The notes under the pieces are model-generated. The model made no database searches. It saw nothing but the letters and a program-made list of their open reading frames with translations, and was not told where the DNA came from. The position numbers and the translations under genes are program-made. From Candidatus Pelagibacter sp. (lineage in GTDB: Bacteria > Pseudomonadota > Alphaproteobacteria > Pelagibacterales > Pelagibacteraceae): 23,943 nt of DNA. Where the stretch lies: the NCBI GenBank assembly GCA_002692325.1, contig NZJU01000033.1:1-23943 (forward strand), written 5' to 3'. The number at the start of each line of letters is the position of its first letter. Position 1 is the stretch's first letter. Of the stretch, positions 7,812 to 17,235 are shown one piece after another.

Positions 7812-8795
7812 ATGAAAGATAAAACAACAAAATTCTTTGCAAACGATAAAGATGAGTCTAGTAGAATAGACATTTTTTTAAAGTCGAAAATGAGAGATGT
7901 TTCAAGATCTAGTATAAAAAAGTTTATTGATCAAGGATATGTATTTCTTAATGGTGAAGAAATTAATTCATCATCTAAAAAAATTAAACCAAATGATAAA
8001 ATTGAGATTCAAAGGCCTGTAAAGTCTGAGCTAAAGATAATTCCAAGTAACTTACCCATAAAGATTGTTTATGAAGATGAATGCCTTTTAATTGTAGACA
8101 AACAAGCTGGTATGGTTGTCCACCCTGGTGCAGGAAATAAGAATAATACTTTAGTTAATGCTTTAATACACAAATTTGGAAATACCTTGTCGTCTTTAAA
8201 TGGGAAAGATAGGCCAGGAATAGTTCACAGAATAGATAAAGAGACAAGTGGTTTACTTGTTGTTACAAAAGATAATTTTTCTCATCAAAAAATCTCAGAA
8301 CAATTTAAAAGCCATGAAATTTCAAGAAAATATAGAGCTTTAGTTTGGGGGGTGCTAAGACCTTTAAACGGAAAGATATCAACTTTAATTAAAAGAGACA
8401 ATAGAAATAGAAAAAAAATGGCAGTGCACGATCTGTCAGGTAAAAAGGCAGTTACGAATTATAAAACTCTTCAAGTTTTTCAATCCTCTACAATACCTAA
8501 GATAAGTTTAATTGAATTTGAGCTTGAAACAGGGAGAACTCATCAGATAAGGGTTCATGTAAGTTATAAAAAATCAAGTATTTTAGGTGATAAAGTTTAC
8601 GGCAAAAATAAAACTAAGTTTAAAAAGATAGATAAAAATTTTGAAAAAGAAATTTTAAACTTAAATGGTCAATTATTACATGCTTGCACATTGGGATTTG
8701 TACATCCTAAAAATCAAAAATTCATTAAATTTGACAGTGGATTACCTCCCAAGTTTAAAAAAATATACAATTTACTTAATAAACTAAGTAATTGA
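7812..8795 (+). CDS. rluD: 23S rRNA pseudouridine synthase, RluD type
   Basis: RluD isomerises uridines 1911/1915/1917 (E. coli numbering) of helix 69 of 23S rRNA to pseudouridine. The 327-residue protein has an N-terminal S4 RNA-binding domain at about 16-70 (SRIDIFLKSKM then SRSSIKKFIDQGYVFLNG) and an RluA-family catalytic domain. The active-site motif HRIDKETSGLLVVTK starts at 139, with the catalytic aspartate at D142. The partner motifs GMVVHPG near 100-106 and ETGRTHQIRVH in the C-terminal half are intact. The domain order and the HPGAGN element fit RluD better than RluA or RluC, which is still partly inference. It is followed after 34 bases by rpoH on the same strand. Confidence 0.9.
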   Translation: MKDKTTKFFANDKDESSRIDIFLKSKMRDVSRSSIKKFIDQGYVFLNGEEINSSSKKIKPNDKIEIQRPVKSELKIIPSNLPIKIVYEDECLLIVDKQAGMVVHPGAGNKNNTLVNALIHKFGNTLSSLNGKDRPGIVHRIDKETSGLLVVTKDNFSHQKISEQFKSHEISRKYRALVWGVLRPLNGKISTLIKRDNRNRKKMAVHDLSGKKAVTNYKTLQVFQSSTIPKISLIEFELETGRTHQIRVHVSYKKSSILGDKVYGKNKTKFKKIDKNFEKEILNLNGQLLHACTLGFVHPKNQKFIKFDSGLPPKFKKIYNLLNKLSN

Positions 8796-8829
8796 AATTA
8801 TTAAATTAATGTTTAAATAAATAGTTAGC

Positions 8830-9726
8830 ATGAGTAACAAAAATATATTAAAAAACCTACCAGTTCCTAATTCAGGAGGATTGTCAATTTATCTCTCTCA
8901 AATTAAAAAATTTCCTATGCTTGATGCTGAGGAGGAATATATGTTAGCTAAAAATTGGAAGGATAATGGAAATTTAAAATCTGCTCACAAGTTAGTTACT
9001 AGTCACTTAAGATTAGTAGCTAAAATTGCCATGGGCTACAGAGGATACGGGTTGCCAATGAATGAAATTGTTTCCGAGGGAAATATCGGACTTATGCAGG
9101 CGGTAAAAAGGTTCGATCCGGATAGAGGTTTTAGATTAGCAACTTATGCTATGTGGTGGATAAAAGCATCTATTCAAGAATATGTTTTAAAATCGTGGAG
9201 TTTGGTTAAGATGGGTACAACAGCAGCTCAAAAAAAACTTTTTTTTAATTTAAAAAAGATTAAAACACAGATTGCTCCTGGACAAGATGGTGACTTAAAA
9301 GATAGTCATGTAAAAGAAATTTCAAAAAGATTAAATGTTGACAAAAACGAAGTCATAAATATGAATAGAAGGTTGATGGGGCAAGAAAAATCTTTAAATG
9401 ATCCAATTAAAGATGGAGAAAATACAGAGTGGCAAGATTGGTTAGTGGATGATTCAATGGATCAAGAATTGTTAACTTCTCAAAAACAAGAGTTGGAAGA
9501 CAAAAGAGAACTTCTTTATAAATCAATTGGAATATTAAATGAAAGAGAGAGAAAAATTCTTGAAGCAAGAAGATTGGCTGAGACTCCAAAAACTTTAGAT
9601 GAATTGAGTAAAAAATACAAAATTAGCAGAGAAAGAATTAGACAAATTGAAACTAAAGCTTTTGAAAAATTACAAAAAGCTATGATAAATTCAAGAAAAT
9701 CAAAAAATTTATTAGCTTCAAACTAA
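8830..9726 (+). CDS. rpoH: RNA polymerase sigma-32 factor (heat-shock sigma)
   Basis: RpoH directs RNA polymerase to heat-shock promoters controlling chaperones and proteases. At 298 residues it has normal length. Region 2 is seen in [18 protein letters not shown] and [25 protein letters not shown] (about 59-119). The diagnostic RpoH box [10 protein letters not shown] is at 134-143, distinguishing it from RpoD and other group 2 sigma factors. Region 4.2 helix-turn-helix near the C-terminus reads [23 protein letters not shown]. It starts with ATG 34 bases after rluD and its TAA interlocks with the purA TAG on the opposite strand. In other bacteria RpoH is a substrate of FtsH, also encoded in this window. 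A classical RNA thermometer cannot be judged by eye; the 34-base leader is too short for the E. coli type unless transcription begins inside rluD. Confidence 0.96.
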   Translation: MSNKNILKNLPVPNSGGLSIYLSQIKKFPMLDAEEEYMLAKNWKDNGNLKSAHKLVTSHLRLVAKIAMGYRGYGLPMNEIVSEGNIGLMQAVKRFDPDRGFRLATYAMWWIKASIQEYVLKSWSLVKMGTTAAQKKLFFNLKKIKTQIAPGQDGDLKDSHVKEISKRLNVDKNEVINMNRRLMGQEKSLNDPIKDGENTEWQDWLVDDSMDQELLTSQKQELEDKRELLYKSIGILNERERKILEARRLAETPKTLDELSKKYKISRERIRQIETKAFEKLQKAMINSRKSKNLLASN

Positions 9727-11015
9727 TCATCAAATGGATTTTTTATCAAAATAGTGTCTTCTCGTTCTGGACTTGTTGAAATACTTGCGACATTTGTTTG
9801 AATGAATTTTTCTAAACCCCTTATATATACTTGAGCATTTATTGGTAATAAATTAAATCTTTTAATTCCTTTTGTGGAAGAGCGCCATCCATTAAAGCTT
9901 TTATAGATTGGTTTAACATCCAGCTGATCTTCAACAGCCGCGGGTAAATAGTCTATTTTTTTTCCCTTTAGTTCATAACCAACGCACATCTTGATCTCAT
10001 CTAATTCATCTAAAACATCTAATTTTGTTAAAGCTATACCATTTATTCCAGAAATCTTTATTGTCTGTCTAACAAGTACACCGTCGAACCAACCACACCT
10101 TCTCTTTCGGCTGGTGACTGTTCCAAACTCTTTTCCCCTGGTGCCTAATAGCTCACCAATATTATCTTTAAGCTCTGTTGGAAAAGGTCCCTCCCCAACA
10201 CGAGTTGTATATGCTTTTGTAATTCCTAAAACATAGTTAATTGTATTTAAACCACACCCTGTTCCTGTCGAGGCAGATGAGGCTACGGTGTTTGAAGATG
10301 TAACAAATGGGTAGGTACCATGATCTACATCCAAAAGAATTCCCTGAGCTCCCTCAAATAGTATCTTTTTTCCTTTTGATTTAAACTCGTCAATTTTTTT
10401 CCAAACTGGTTGAGAAAATTTTAATATCTTAGGAGCAATCTTAAGCAATTCTTTTTTTAATTGGTCTTTCTTATATATTTTTTTTCCTAAACCTTTTCTA
10501 ATAGCGTTATGATGAATTAGAACTGTTTCTAATCTGTGATCAAGATTGCTTTCCGAAATCAAATCCATAACTCTTATGGACCTTCTCCCAATTTTATCTT
10601 CGTAGGCGGGTCCAATTCCCCTTCTTGTTGTTCCTATTTTTGCTTTACCTGCAGAGTCTTCTCTTATCTCATCCATCTCTCTATGAAAGGGAAGAATTAA
10701 ATTAGCTGACTCCGATATGATTAAATTTTTCTCATCTACATGTATCCCCTTTGATTTGATTTCCTCAATCTCTTCTAATAATGCCCAAGGATCGACAACT
10801 ACTCCATTACCTATTATTGAAATTTTATTATTTCTTACAATACCTGATGGTAGTAATCTCAATTTATAAGTTATTCCATCAATAACAAGTGTATGGCCAG
10901 CATTATGACCTCCTTGGAAACGAATTACTATATCAGCTTCACTAGAGAGCCAATCGACAATTTTTCCTTTACCTTCATCACCCCATTGAGATCCTACTAC
11001 AACCACATTTTTCAT
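9723..11015 (-). CDS. purA: Adenylosuccinate synthetase
   Basis: PurA converts IMP and aspartate to adenylosuccinate using GTP, the committed step to AMP. The 430-residue length is standard. The N-terminal P-loop-like [11 protein letters not shown] includes the catalytic D13, and GGHNAGHT contains H41, both matching E. coli numbering. The central segments [37 protein letters not shown] and the C-terminal [14 protein letters not shown] block ([12 protein letters not shown]) are intact. Its ATG overlaps the thiD stop by four bases, so it is the last gene of the long minus-strand run. Its stop interlocks with rpoH, leaving no intergenic terminator. There is no sign of damage. Confidence 0.98.
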   Translation of the reverse strand: MKNVVVVGSQWGDEGKGKIVDWLSSEADIVIRFQGGHNAGHTLVIDGITYKLRLLPSGIVRNNKISIIGNGVVVDPWALLEEIEEIKSKGIHVDEKNLIISESANLILPFHREMDEIREDSAGKAKIGTTRRGIGPAYEDKIGRRSIRVMDLISESNLDHRLETVLIHHNAIRKGLGKKIYKKDQLKKELLKIAPKILKFSQPVWKKIDEFKSKGKKILFEGAQGILLDVDHGTYPFVTSSNTVASSASTGTGCGLNTINYVLGITKAYTTRVGEGPFPTELKDNIGELLGTRGKEFGTVTSRKRRCGWFDGVLVRQTIKISGINGIALTKLDVLDELDEIKMCVGYELKGKKIDYLPAAVEDQLDVKPIYKSFNGWRSSTKGIKRFNLLPINAQVYIRGLEKFIQTNVASISTSPEREDTILIKNPFDD

Positions 11016-11827
11016 TTATTAAATTTCCTATTTATTTTTGTTATACAAAGATGATTTATTGGCCCATGGCCTTTTCCATAGTTTAGATTTGATCTTATAG
11101 ATTGATTAACATATTTAATACCAAGCTCACAGGACTTATTTAATGTTTTTCCACACGCAAAATAAGTTGTGATAGCACTTGACAAGGTACAGCCAGTACC
11201 ATGAGTATTTTTTGTTTTTATTCTTTTATTTCTAAAAATTTTAAACTCTTTTTTGTTTAAGAATACATCATTTATATCTTTTTGTTTTCCATGACCACCT
11301 TTTATTAGAATATTCTTTACTCCTAAGTTTAATAAAGTATTGGCTGCTCTTACCATATCTTTAAGATTTGTAATTTTAGTGTTTGTTAAAACTTCAGCCT
11401 CGGGAATATTTGGTGTGATAAGATGAACCTTCTTTATAAATTTTTTTTTCAATACTTCTATAGCTTTATCATTTATCAGCTTAAACCCGCCTTTAGCAAC
11501 CATTACTGGATCTAAGATAATTTTTTTTGTTTTTACTTTTGATAATGCTTCAATTACAGAAAGTATTAGTTCTGATGAATGTAGCATGCCTATTTTTATC
11601 GCATCAGGCTGTATATCTTTTGAGGTAAATATAATTTGTTTTTTTATTTCTTTTGGAGGAATTGGAAATACAGAATTAACCCCAGTCGTATTTTGAGAAG
11701 TAATAGCTGTAATTGCTGTCATTGCGTAACTTCCTAGTGAAGTAACAGTTTTGATATCGGCTTGAATTCCAGCGCCGCCTGATGAGTCTGAGCCAGCAAT
11801 TATCAAAATTTTAGATTTCGGTTTCAA
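11012..11827 (-). CDS. thiD: Hydroxymethylpyrimidine/phosphomethylpyrimidine kinase
   Basis: ThiD phosphorylates HMP and then HMP-phosphate to HMP-diphosphate for thiamine synthesis. The 271-residue ribokinase-fold protein begins with the strand [21 protein letters not shown], whose GSDSSGGAG is the HMP-binding loop. It has DPVMVAKGG near 160-168 and the anion-hole/ATP motif [13 protein letters not shown] near 219-231, where the GTGC element is the catalytic loop. It overlaps glmM upstream and purA downstream by four bases each. No THI-box riboswitch is possible in the overlap, so any thiamine control would act elsewhere. HMP kinase may also serve salvage, since marine streamlined bacteria often import HMP or related pyrimidines. 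That last point is general knowledge and is not shown here. Confidence 0.94.
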   Translation of the reverse strand: MKPKSKILIIAGSDSSGGAGIQADIKTVTSLGSYAMTAITAITSQNTTGVNSVFPIPPKEIKKQIIFTSKDIQPDAIKIGMLHSSELILSVIEALSKVKTKKIILDPVMVAKGGFKLINDKAIEVLKKKFIKKVHLITPNIPEAEVLTNTKITNLKDMVRAANTLLNLGVKNILIKGGHGKQKDINDVFLNKKEFKIFRNKRIKTKNTHGTGCTLSSAITTYFACGKTLNKSCELGIKYVNQSIRSNLNYGKGHGPINHLCITKINRKFNK

Positions 11828-13158
11828 TATTTAATCGAATTTTTAATTATTTTAATACATCTTAAAATTAAATTCTTATCATATGACTCGCCCATAATCC
11901 TAATTTTTGGCTCTGTACCTGACTTTCTTACTAAAATTCGACCTTTTTTTCCCATTAATTCATTAGCATGCTTAATCGCTTTTTTACATTTTATTTTTGT
12001 TACTATATTTTTATCTTTAACAATTACGTTTTCTAAAATTTGAGGTAACGGCTTAAAGACATTAAGCAATTTACTCGCTTTTTTTCCTTTTCTTAGAGAA
12101 AACAAAACCTCTAAAGCTACAAGCAGCCCGTCTCCTGTTGTAGCAAACTTACCTAGAATTATATGACCGGATTGTTCACCGCCTAAATTAAAGTTTAATT
12201 TTTTCATCTTTTCTTTAACATATCTATCACCAACTTTTGACCTTGAAAACTTTATGTTTTCATTTTTCAAAAAATTTTCTAAACCATAATTAGACATTAA
12301 AGTTCCTATAACACCACCTTTCAAAATTTTTTTTGATTTCCATCTTTTTGCAAGCATTGCAATTATCTGATCTCCATTCACTATTTTTCCTTTTTCATCA
12401 CACATAATTATCCGGTCTGCATCTCCATCAAATGCAATACCAACATTAGCTTTAAATTTCTTTACTCCAGCTCTTATTTTTGAGGGATAAGTTGAACCAC
12501 ATTTATTGTTAATATTAAAACCATCTGGTTTAACTCCAATTGAAATCACGTTTGCTCCAAGATCTTTTAACATCTTTGGGGCTGCTTTATAACTTGCGCC
12601 ATTTGCACAATCAAGAACGATTTTTGTCCCCTTTAGATTGAAGTTATTCGGAAAATTATTTTTTAAAATCTTAATATATCTTTCATTACCGTCTTCTAAT
12701 CTTTTTACTCTACCAAGCATTTTGGGATTTGTAAGTTGATTTGTATTTTTTGCGTCGATTAATTTTTCAATCTTTTTTTCAATTTTGTCTGATAATTTCA
12801 TGCCATCTGGACCGAATAATTTTAAACCATTGTCATAAAAAGGGTTATGCGATGCAGTAATCATTATACCCATATTAGCTCTCATGGACTTTGTAAGCAT
12901 TGCAAGACCATTAGTTGGTAAAGGACCTAAAGTATAAACATGCATTCCACCTGAAACTAGGCCGGAGACTAAAGCTGGTTCCAAAGTGTATCCTGATAAT
13001 CTGGTATCTTTAGCTATAATGGCAATTTGTTTAGATTTTTTTTGATTTTTAAAGTAAGTGCCAGTAGCTAAGCCAAATTTAAAAAATTTTTCACCGGTGA
13101 TATTTCCTTGATTAATAGTTCCTCTAATACCATCTGTTCCGAAGTATTTATTTTTCAT
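11824..13158 (-). CDS. glmM: Phosphoglucosamine mutase
   Basis: GlmM interconverts glucosamine-6-phosphate and glucosamine-1-phosphate, feeding UDP-GlcNAc for peptidoglycan and lipopolysaccharide. Its 444 residues match the family. The N-terminal KYFGTDGIRG is present. The phosphoserine loop is TASHNPFYDNG with the catalytic S103 (E. coli S102), the Mg2+ loop is FDGDADR near 238-244, the sugar-binding loop GGEQSGH comes next, and the phosphate-binding RKSGTEPKIRIMGE is near the C-terminus. GlmM rather than phosphomannomutase is supported by these loops and by the conserved ftsH-folP-glmM order. It overlaps folP by 11 bases and thiD by four, so it probably shares their transcript. Confidence 0.97.
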   Translation of the reverse strand: MKNKYFGTDGIRGTINQGNITGEKFFKFGLATGTYFKNQKKSKQIAIIAKDTRLSGYTLEPALVSGLVSGGMHVYTLGPLPTNGLAMLTKSMRANMGIMITASHNPFYDNGLKLFGPDGMKLSDKIEKKIEKLIDAKNTNQLTNPKMLGRVKRLEDGNERYIKILKNNFPNNFNLKGTKIVLDCANGASYKAAPKMLKDLGANVISIGVKPDGFNINNKCGSTYPSKIRAGVKKFKANVGIAFDGDADRIIMCDEKGKIVNGDQIIAMLAKRWKSKKILKGGVIGTLMSNYGLENFLKNENIKFSRSKVGDRYVKEKMKKLNFNLGGEQSGHIILGKFATTGDGLLVALEVLFSLRKGKKASKLLNVFKPLPQILENVIVKDKNIVTKIKCKKAIKHANELMGKKGRILVRKSGTEPKIRIMGESYDKNLILRCIKIIKNSIKY

Positions 13159-14209
13159 ATAATATTTTTTCGAATACTAAAATTCCTTGTTTTATCTCCC
13201 TAACGTTATGCACTCTAAAAACTTGAATACCTTGTGAAAGCAAAAATAGAACTGAAGATAATGTTCCTCCTATTCTTTCCTCACTATCATAATTTTTTGC
13301 AATTTGATTAATAAATCTTTTTCTTGATGTACCAACCAAAATTGGAAAACCTAAAGAATGAAACAGAGATATTTTCGAAATTAAACTCAAATTATGTTTC
13401 AAATTTTTACCAAAACCTATTCCGGGGTCTAAAATGATATTTTTATATTTAAATCTTTTGATGTTTTTTTCAAAATAATCATAAATGTCCAACAAACAAT
13501 TTTGATATCTTGGGTTAGTCTGCATAGTGTTTGGTGTTCCTTGCATATGATGTAAAACTTTAGGTATAGAAATTTTATTAATAACTTTAATAGATGATTT
13601 ACTATATTTAAATCCTGAAACGTCATTTATTAAATCTACATCATTGGCTATAGCTTTTTCTATTACTTCTGGTTTTCGAGTATCTATAGAAACACAGGTA
13701 TTTTTAAAATTTTTTTTAAAATTTTGCACGACAAATGCTATTCTTTTCCACTCTTTTAAAGCTTGAATAGTCTTAGAACCCGGTCGAGTTGACTCTCCTC
13801 CAATGTCTATTATATTTGCTCCACCCTTAAGTAGATTTTTGATCTGTTTTAAAGATTTTTTTTTACTATTATATTTTCCGCCATCAGAAAAACTATCTGG
13901 TGTTAAATTAAGGATACCCATTATTGAGGTTTTTGAAAAATTAATTTTTCTTAAAAAATTTTTTCTCCGTTTTATAATCTTATTTAAGGAATTTTTTACT
14001 TCTTTTTTCAATTTATATTTTAATTTATTAATATTTTTGATATGAATTAATTTGCTTGTTATTCGCTTTTCATTTTTAATAAAGATTTCTAAAGTATCAA
14101 AAGCAATTGATTTTTTTCCACAGAGAGGTAATGCTTTTTTTTTTTTTACGAGTTTTTTTGCAATTTCGCCATGATAAAAGTTACACGCTCGTGTGTAATA
14201 CTTTTCCAT
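13148..14209 (-). CDS. folP: Dihydropteroate synthase with about 95-residue N-terminal extension
   Basis: FolP condenses p-aminobenzoate with 6-hydroxymethyl-7,8-dihydropterin diphosphate to dihydropteroate in folate synthesis. The TIM-barrel domain begins near residue 95: IMGILNLTPDSFSDGG (N101 is the expected Mg ligand), DIGGESTRPGS near 135-145, the DTRKPEV and NDVSGF strands, DPGIGFGK, VGTSRKRFI and a C-terminal RVHNV. Ahead of it lies a Lys-rich extension containing YYTRAC, ALPLCGKKSIAF and a helical KLKYKLKKEVKN stretch that is absent from E. coli FolP. Comparable extensions occur in some alphaproteobacteria as far as I recall. A 13-A run (complement of 14135-14147) lies in codons 20-25 of the extension. 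It starts eight bases after the ftsH stop and overlaps glmM. Confidence 0.93.
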   Translation of the reverse strand: MEKYYTRACNFYHGEIAKKLVKKKKALPLCGKKSIAFDTLEIFIKNEKRITSKLIHIKNINKLKYKLKKEVKNSLNKIIKRRKNFLRKINFSKTSIMGILNLTPDSFSDGGKYNSKKKSLKQIKNLLKGGANIIDIGGESTRPGSKTIQALKEWKRIAFVVQNFKKNFKNTCVSIDTRKPEVIEKAIANDVDLINDVSGFKYSKSSIKVINKISIPKVLHHMQGTPNTMQTNPRYQNCLLDIYDYFEKNIKRFKYKNIILDPGIGFGKNLKHNLSLISKISLFHSLGFPILVGTSRKRFINQIAKNYDSEERIGGTLSSVLFLLSQGIQVFRVHNVREIKQGILVFEKILYEK

Positions 14210-14217
14210 TTTTTATT

Positions 14218-16113
14218 TTAGATTGCTGGCTTAGGCTTTAGACCGATTGTATCGAGAGCAGATGTCTCTTTATTATCTTTCTCGTCATCACTTTTGAAAG
14301 ATCTTGTTGGCTTTATATTTTTGATAATAAGATCTCTGATCTCATCTCCACTTAAAGTCTCATAAACCATTAAAGCTTTAGCTAATTTATGAAGATCATC
14401 AATTTTACTTGTTAAAATTTCTCTAGCTTTTTTGTAGCCTTTATCAACAATTTTTTTCACTTCTAAGTCAACTTTCTTAGCTGTATCTTCAGACATATTT
14501 TGTTGTTTTGTTACAGATCGACCTAAGAAAACTTCTTCCTCATTGTCGCCATAAGCTATAGTTCCTAATTCCTCACTCATTCCATATTTAGTTACCATAT
14601 TTTTTGCCATTTTTGTGACCATATCTATATCTGAAGACGCACCTGAGGTAACTTTATCATAACCAAAAATGAGCTCCTCGGCAATTCGGCCTCCCATTGC
14701 TACAGCAATATCAGAATGCATCTTTTCTCTAGAAACTGAAAGTTGATCTCTCTCAGGTAATCTCATCACCATTCCAAGCGCTCTTCCTCTAGGTATTATT
14801 GTTGCTTTATGAATAGGATCAGATGCTTTTTCATTTAGAGCGACTATAGCGTGCCCACCCTCATGATAGGCCGTAAGTTTTTTTTCATCTTCTGACATAA
14901 CTAATGACCTTCTCTCGGCTCCCATCATAACTTTGTCTTTTGCTTCCTCAACATCAGACATCGTTACAACTCTTTTATTCTTTCTAGCGGCTAAAAGAGC
15001 TGACTCATTCACCAAGTTAGCTAAATCTGCGCCAGAGAAACCTGGCGTTCCTCTCGCTATTGTTCTCAATTTTACATCTGGACCTGTATTTACCTTCTTA
15101 ATATGTACCTTTAAAATTGCCTCTCTTCCCATGATGTCGGGATTTCCAACAACAACTTGTCTATCAAATCTTCCTGGTCTTAAAAGAGCTGGATCCAAAA
15201 CATCAGGCCTGTTTGTTGCTGCAATTAAAATTATACCTTCATTAGTATCAAAACCATCCATCTCTACTAATAATTGATTTAATGTTTGCTCTCTTTCATC
15301 ATTGCCACCGCCAAGACCTGCCCCTCTACTTCTTCCAACAGCATCTATTTCATCGATAAAGATTATACATGGCGCATGTTTTTTTCCTTGCTCAAACATG
15401 TCTCTCACTCTAGAAGCGCCCACGCCAACAAACATTTCAACAAAATCTGATCCTGAAATAGAGAAAAAAGGAACATTTGCTTCACCCGCAATAGCTTTTG
15501 CTAATAAAGTTTTTCCTGTTCCTGGAGGGCCTATTAAAAGAGCTCCCTTTGGAATCTTTCCTCCTAATCTACTAAATTTTTTTGGATCTTTTAAAAATTC
15601 AACTATTTCTTCTACTTCCTCTTTAGCCTCTTCTACGCCTGCAACATCATTAAAAGTTACTTTACCTTGTGCCTCGTTCAGAAGTTTTGCTTTTGATCTT
15701 CCAAATCCCATAGCACCACCTTTGCCTCCTTGCATTTGACGCATAAAGAAAATCCATACACCTATTAGCAATAACATGGGAAACCATGATAAAAGTATTC
15801 CTAAAAGTGACGGCATTTTATCTTCTAACGGAGTTGCGTTTATGCTTACTCCTTTTTCAGATAATTTTTCAACTAAATTTGGATAGTTTGGAGAGAAAGT
15901 TTTAAATTTGGAGCCATCTGATAATATTCCATTAATGTTATTACCTTGAATATTTACTTCAACAACTCTACCATTATCAACTTCACTTAGAAATTTTGAG
16001 AATGTTACTTGATCGTTCTTATTTAAAGAGTTTTTCGGATTTTGGAACATATTAAATAGTCCAACCGAGAGAAGAACTATTAAAGCCCACATAGCAAGAT
16101 TTTTCAAATTCAT
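14218..16113 (-). CDS. ftsH: ATP-dependent zinc metalloprotease FtsH
   Basis: FtsH is the membrane-anchored hexameric AAA+ protease that degrades misfolded membrane proteins and regulators such as RpoH and LpxC in E. coli. The 631-residue protein has membrane segments at about 6-23 and 104-123 with a periplasmic domain between them, then the AAA module: Walker A GPPGTGKT at 195-202, Walker B IIFIDE at 250-255, and SRH arginine fingers R315 and R318 in RPGRFDR. The zinc site is HEGGH at 417-421 with the third ligand D495 in GASSD. All match the E. coli arrangement. It is preceded by tilS after 78 bases that include a possible promoter, and followed by folP and glmM, an order widespread in proteobacteria. 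Confidence 0.98.
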   Translation of the reverse strand: MNLKNLAMWALIVLLSVGLFNMFQNPKNSLNKNDQVTFSKFLSEVDNGRVVEVNIQGNNINGILSDGSKFKTFSPNYPNLVEKLSEKGVSINATPLEDKMPSLLGILLSWFPMLLLIGVWIFFMRQMQGGKGGAMGFGRSKAKLLNEAQGKVTFNDVAGVEEAKEEVEEIVEFLKDPKKFSRLGGKIPKGALLIGPPGTGKTLLAKAIAGEANVPFFSISGSDFVEMFVGVGASRVRDMFEQGKKHAPCIIFIDEIDAVGRSRGAGLGGGNDEREQTLNQLLVEMDGFDTNEGIILIAATNRPDVLDPALLRPGRFDRQVVVGNPDIMGREAILKVHIKKVNTGPDVKLRTIARGTPGFSGADLANLVNESALLAARKNKRVVTMSDVEEAKDKVMMGAERRSLVMSEDEKKLTAYHEGGHAIVALNEKASDPIHKATIIPRGRALGMVMRLPERDQLSVSREKMHSDIAVAMGGRIAEELIFGYDKVTSGASSDIDMVTKMAKNMVTKYGMSEELGTIAYGDNEEEVFLGRSVTKQQNMSEDTAKKVDLEVKKIVDKGYKKAREILTSKIDDLHKLAKALMVYETLSGDEIRDLIIKNIKPTRSFKSDDEKDNKETSALDTIGLKPKPAI

Positions 16114-16147
16114 ATTAACTAAATAAGTATTTTTGTATCACTATTCA

Positions 16148-16153
16148 AGTATA
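16148..16153 (-). promoter_or_regulatory. ftsH: Candidate -10 element upstream of ftsH
   Basis: The 78-base gap between tilS and ftsH (16114-16191) holds TATACT on the minus strand, 35 bases before the ftsH ATG. A matching -35 is weak, and the box overlaps a CTTGAA word at 16144-16149 that resembles a sigma-32 -35 element without a recognisable sigma-32 -10. No Shine-Dalgarno sequence precedes ftsH. This is a composition-prone call in AT-rich DNA. Confidence 0.25.
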
Positions 16154-16191
16154 CATAATTGCAAATTAAAGAAAAATTGAGGCAAAATGAC

Positions 16192-17235
16192 TTATTTTTT
16201 ATAAAAGGCGCCTTTTTTATGTTCTTTTTGAATTGTGATTAATGTTTTGTCCATTTTTAACAAACATCCACCTAAAGTTAATTTGGAAGACTCTCTGGAC
16301 TCGAATTTCTTAATCACTAGGTAGATTTTTTTTGACCTAGGCGGGTAATTATGCTCATTTATATCTTTAATCAAATTACCTAAAACTATTCTTTTAACTT
16401 CAGTATCAAGTATGAAAAAATCTTTGTGCCTAATTAATATTTTTCCTTTTTCTTTTTTAGCTATGAATTTCATCAAGTCCTTAATATGTTTATTAATAAG
16501 ATTTTTTGAAGTATTTATATTATTTATTGATTTAAAAACTTGATCCAAGGAAACTCCATGCTTGTCAAATTTAGATGTTAATTCTCTTATTTGAGTCCTT
16601 AAAAACTTTTTATTACAATTAGAGGGATCATTAAAATATTTCTTGAAGATCTTTTTTGAAATATATTCAAGTTCTTTTTTCTTTACTTCCAACAAGGGTC
16701 TAAACAATTTAACTTTTTTGTCAGTTTTATTTATCATTTGTATAGATGATAGACCTTGAATACCGCTTCCCCGAGACAACCTTATAAAAAAAGTTTCAAT
16801 TTGATCGTTGAAATGATGTGCTGTAATCAGCACTTTAACATTTTTTTTATTACAAAAATTAAATAGCTCTTTATATCTCATATCCCTAAATTTTTTTTGC
16901 AGATTGTTAGTAAATTTCTTCTTATTTTGTAAGATAAAGAGGTTTTCATCAATTTTTTGTCTAATAAGTTTTTTTACTTTTAAGGCCTCTTGATAAGAGC
17001 TTTTCCTAAAACCGTGATCAACTAAAACGTAAATAAATCTATTATTGCCTTCATATTGATTGAACTTAGTTAAAGATGAAAGCGCGAGACTGTCTGCGCC
17101 TCCAGAAACAGCTACCACAAATAGTTTTTCTTTAAATTTTGAAATATTTTTTTTAAAAATTTTATAGATATTTAATATTCTAGGATTACTCTTAAAACTT
17201 TTATTAAACTTTACACTTGAATTTTTTTTGCTCAT
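16192..17235 (-). CDS. tilS: tRNA(Ile)-lysidine synthase
   Basis: TilS attaches lysine to C34 of the CAU-anticodon tRNA-Ile so that it reads AUA; this is essential in most bacteria. The 347-residue protein carries the PP-loop SGGADS at 44-49, the VDHGFRKSS element, and the TAHHFNDQIETFFIRLSRGSG motif that defines the family, followed by RPLLEVKK and NDPSN. The C-terminal domain is short compared with E. coli TilS, as in many alphaproteobacteria. The ATG at 17235 lies 32 bases inside the end of cpoB, a longer overlap than elsewhere in the window. No later Met precedes the PP loop, so I keep this start. Order cpoB-tilS-ftsH is typical for the class. Confidence 0.94.
   Translation of the reverse strand: MSKKNSSVKFNKSFKSNPRILNIYKIFKKNISKFKEKLFVVAVSGGADSLALSSLTKFNQYEGNNRFIYVLVDHGFRKSSYQEALKVKKLIRQKIDENLFILQNKKKFTNNLQKKFRDMRYKELFNFCNKKNVKVLITAHHFNDQIETFFIRLSRGSGIQGLSSIQMINKTDKKVKLFRPLLEVKKKELEYISKKIFKKYFNDPSNCNKKFLRTQIRELTSKFDKHGVSLDQVFKSINNINTSKNLINKHIKDLMKFIAKKEKGKILIRHKDFFILDTEVKRIVLGNLIKDINEHNYPPRSKKIYLVIKKFESRESSKLTLGGCLLKMDKTLITIQKEHKKGAFYKK

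Noticed and set aside
11824..11870. Possible TPP riboswitch before thiD.
   Set aside because: thiD overlaps glmM by four bases, so there is no leader, and no THI-box core words are seen.
13680..13735. Dense AAAATTTT-type palindromes inside folP.
   Set aside because: They are explained by Lys/Phe/Asn codons in AT-rich coding DNA and have no positional logic.
15302..15739. 145-residue plus-strand open frame opposite ftsH, together with other antisense frames opposite aroC, dxs, tolA and tolQ.
   Set aside because: They mirror strongly conserved genes, have low-complexity Pro/Ser/Phe-rich translations and no family resemblance.
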